Origin: Bradyrhizobium liaoningense
Lineage (GTDB): Bacteria > Pseudomonadota > Alphaproteobacteria > Rhizobiales > Xanthobacteraceae
Direction: 5' to 3'
NCBI RefSeq assembly: GCF_018130825.1
Contig: NZ_JAFCJS010000001.1
Coordinates: 496,001-560,000, forward strand
DNA length: 64,000 nucleotides
Part shown: positions 62,577-64,000 of the stretch, piece after piece
How positions within the stretch are numbered: position 1 is the first letter of the stretch
How the letters are laid out: each line of letters opens with the position of its first letter
Program-made: the position numbers and the translations under genes
The notes under the pieces: model-generated
Seen by the model: only the letters and a program-made list of their open reading frames with translations
The model's database searches: none
Told to the model about the DNA's origin: nothing

Positions 62577-63128
62577 CTACGATCTCAAGCGACTAATCGT
62601 CGTGTGACTGACCCCGAACGTCCTAGCGATATCTGTCAGCGGCTCCCCAGCCTGCCGCCGCGCCAGCGCCTCCCGCTGTTGATCCCGATTGAGCGCCGCC
62701 GGCCTCCCCATATGCACACCGCGAGCCTTCGCTCGTTCGCGCCCTTCGCCAGTCCGCGCCTTGATCAACTCGCGTTCGAACTCAGCCAACCCACCGAGCA
62801 CCGTCAGCATCAATCGCCCGTGAGGGGTGGTAGTATCGGCCCAGGTATCGGCAAGGCTCTTGAACCCAGCGCCAGCCTTGGCGATCGCATCGAGCACATT
62901 GAGCAGGTCCCGTGTCGATCGGGCCAGCCGGTCCAGCCGGGTCACCACCAGCACATCACCCGGACCCAGAGCCTTAAGCGCCTGCGCTAGGGCCTTCCGG
63001 TTGCTCGCGCTGGCCCCGCTGATCTTCTCAGCGAACACCTTCACCGCCCCGGCCTCGGCCAACTGGGCCTCTTGCCCCGCCAGCGTCTGCCCCTCAGTGC
63101 TCACCCTCGCATACCCGTAGACCGTCAT
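62577..63128 (-). CDS. Serine recombinase (resolvase/invertase family)
   Basis: 183 residues. YGYARVSTEGQTLAGQEAQL carries the catalytic serine in R-V-S-T, VVTRLDRLARSTRDLLNVL the Arg-rich active-site block, and GRLMLTVLGGLAEFERELIKARTGEGRERAKARG the E-helix. A C-terminal helix-turn-helix (LTDIARTFGVSHTTISRL) binds DNA. The ATG before TVYGY is preferred to a longer reading. It is a small resolvase, likely resolving dimers or inverting a segment, and the repeats in its upstream region may be its site. Confidence 0.93.
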   Translation of the reverse strand: MTVYGYARVSTEGQTLAGQEAQLAEAGAVKVFAEKISGASASNRKALAQALKALGPGDVLVVTRLDRLARSTRDLLNVLDAIAKAGAGFKSLADTWADTTTPHGRLMLTVLGGLAEFERELIKARTGEGRERAKARGVHMGRPAALNRDQQREALARRQAGEPLTDIARTFGVSHTTISRLRS

Positions 63129-63469
63129 CGCGGCGCTCCACTTTCGTGCAAGACTTTCGCACAGTGTAACGCATTGACGAATCAACCTCAACGAGATCGT
63201 GCGTAAGTCCTAACTTTCGTGCAAGCGAAAGAAAGACAGCGCCTTGGTGCCACGCGCACGAATGCCGACGCGCTACGGTTCACGCGCCAATCGCCGCTCC
63301 GCCTATGGTGCCGCCCCGGGGTAGCCCCAAAATCTTCGCGCGCGACTTTCACCATTGCCCCTTGTGGTACGACGTGCGAATTTTGCGAAATTCACGGCCG
63401 TCGCAATCTGTCGCTATGGAGTTGCTGACCGCCATCGTCAACTAATCTCTACACGACACCGGGGACACG
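63129..63469. other. Interval with a candidate resolvase site
   Basis: 341 bases between the resolvase gene and the last partial gene, transcribed apart from each other. Contains an exact 12-base direct repeat CTTTCGTGCAAG at 63141-63152 and 63214-63225, 73 bases apart, plus related CTTTCGC and GCGAAAG segments. A 69-codon open frame (63219-63428) is probably spurious. Confidence 0.5.
63141..63225. repeat. Direct repeat CTTTCGTGCAAG, possible res site
   Basis: Two identical 12-base copies 73 bases apart immediately upstream of a serine resolvase gene, with GCGAAAG and CTTTCGC half-sites between and beside them. Resolvase genes are usually adjacent to their res site, whose subsites are inverted-repeat pairs at such spacing; this fits loosely. 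Confidence 0.5.
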
Positions 63470-64000
63470 ATGAACCTCACTGATCAGCTTCGTGAAATAT
63501 TGAAGAGCGAGGGGATATTGCCCGACGACGCGGATGTGGCGAAGACGGCTACGGAACTTTTAGACGTTGTTCGTCCAAAGCTAACCGAGAAATACAGCGA
63601 CAATTCAATTCGGCAGACGCTGTCTGTTTTGGCTGCCGATCCAACCTCACCAGTCGCGCGGGCTGAACGTGGGTATGGATATTATCGAAGACCTACTAAT
63701 CAGCGCGTTGAGGTAGCCGAAGCTCAAGGGGAGCCGGACGGCAGTCCCCCCGAATCAGACCGCACCATAGGAAGAGAGAATCAGCGCGAGGAAAAATTTC
63801 GGGCATTCTATCTTCGGCGCGTGAGGCTGGACAATCTCTTTCCAGTCCGCATAGATCATGTAACTGCACTGCGCCAACAGGCTGGCGTAAACAGGTGGAA
63901 GTTTCCAGATGCTGTCGTGCTGACTTGGGACGTGGGCGAAAGTGCAGATACGGGCTTTGCTCTCGATCAGGCAGCTCTGGAGGTTCGACGAGGCCTAGGC
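63470..64000 (+). CDS. Partial wHTH/restriction-type protein, 3' end beyond window
   Basis: 177 residues visible, open to the window edge, starting MNLTDQLREILKSEGILPDD after GGGGACACG. An N-terminal winged helix ends in the pattern SPVARAERGYGYY, like the DNA-binding domain of Mrr/HrgA-type (COG2958-like) proteins, then EEKFRAFYLRRVRLDNLFPVRIDHVTALRQQAGVNRWKFPDAVVLTWDVG, with Pro-Asp as in the catalytic region of that group. It is probably a restriction or defence protein. Composition is A+T-richer than the chromosome. Identification is by pattern only. Confidence 0.55.
   Translation, partial: MNLTDQLREILKSEGILPDDADVAKTATELLDVVRPKLTEKYSDNSIRQTLSVLAADPTSPVARAERGYGYYRRPTNQRVEVAEAQGEPDGSPPESDRTIGRENQREEKFRAFYLRRVRLDNLFPVRIDHVTALRQQAGVNRWKFPDAVVLTWDVGESADTGFALDQAALEVRRGLG

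Larger units (their letters stand above)
54804..64000. mobile_element. Integrated genomic island, left part (continues past the window)
   Basis: Left end is a 45-base fragment of a tRNA-Lys gene, followed by a tyrosine integrase, an AlpA-like regulator, a ParB-domain protein, a chain of small overlapping genes, a P4-type primase/helicase, a candidate origin, a GIY-YIG protein, a serine resolvase and an open-ended restriction-type gene. Many island genes are unlike the chromosomal ones in size and codon use, and the segment after 61.4 kb is richer in A+T. No capsid, tail or terminase gene is visible. The right end is outside the window. Confidence 0.8.

Noticed and set aside
63219..63428. A 69-codon ORF after the resolvase gene
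   Set aside because: Lies across the candidate res repeats with no ribosome-binding site and an Arg/Thr-rich random composition.

Overview
This 64 kb window is high-GC DNA from an alphaproteobacterium, almost certainly Bradyrhizobium or a close relative. The protein families point there: runs of RopB/Omp25-like barrels, small exported proteins and small zinc-ribbon proteins typical of the genus, and acetoacetyl-CoA synthetase. So do the intergenic palindromes that begin with GTAGGGTGGG or GTAGCCCGGATG. Operators also fit, with LexA boxes of the alphaproteobacterial GAAC-N7-GAAC type. About 54.8 kb is ordinary chromosome; the last 9.2 kb is the beginning of an integrated island.

Region 1 (1-15.6 kb): a beta-propeller protein (cut at the window edge), a nucleoside hydrolase, a HAD phosphatase, a DinB protein, a lone barstar, then uvrA, three tandem outer-membrane barrels, ssb, an LMW-phosphatase-like gene, a DUF2306 membrane protein, gyrA and an aminoglycoside-phosphotransferase-fold kinase. 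uvrA and ssb, which are divergent neighbours in many bacteria, are split here by the barrels, but each keeps a LexA box.

Region 2 (15.6-30.3 kb): kup, coaD, an operon with two cyclophilins, queA, then asd preceded by what looks like a threonine attenuator: a 23-codon leader with eight Thr codons, a terminator hairpin and a promoter placed so that the leader would be leaderless. Next come a PepSY protein, a patatin-tetR operon (two matching 19-bp TetR-type operators), tgt, an acyltransferase, cysK and a lone BrnA-like antitoxin.

Region 3 (30.3-54.5 kb): an amino-acid ABC transporter with an N-methyl-amino-acid oxidase and a divergent LysR regulator (a probable catabolic unit), a caspase/peptidoglycan-binding protein, a DMT exporter, RidA, many small exported proteins, acetoacetyl-CoA synthetase, an AI-2E exporter, a NUDIX hydrolase and an Mfd paralogue with a lysine-rich tail.

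Region 4 (54.8 kb to the end): an island inserted in a tRNA-Lys gene. A 45-bp 3' remnant of the tRNA marks the left end. It is followed by a tyrosine integrase, an AlpA-like regulator, a ParB-domain protein, a chain of tiny overlapping genes, a P4-type primase/helicase, a striking symmetric repeat array that is a candidate replication origin, a GIY-YIG protein, a serine resolvase with a possible res site, and an open-ended gene that may be a restriction-type protein. No capsid, terminase or tail gene is visible, so a satellite or plasmid-like island is more likely than a full prophage. The right end and the intact tRNA should lie beyond the window.
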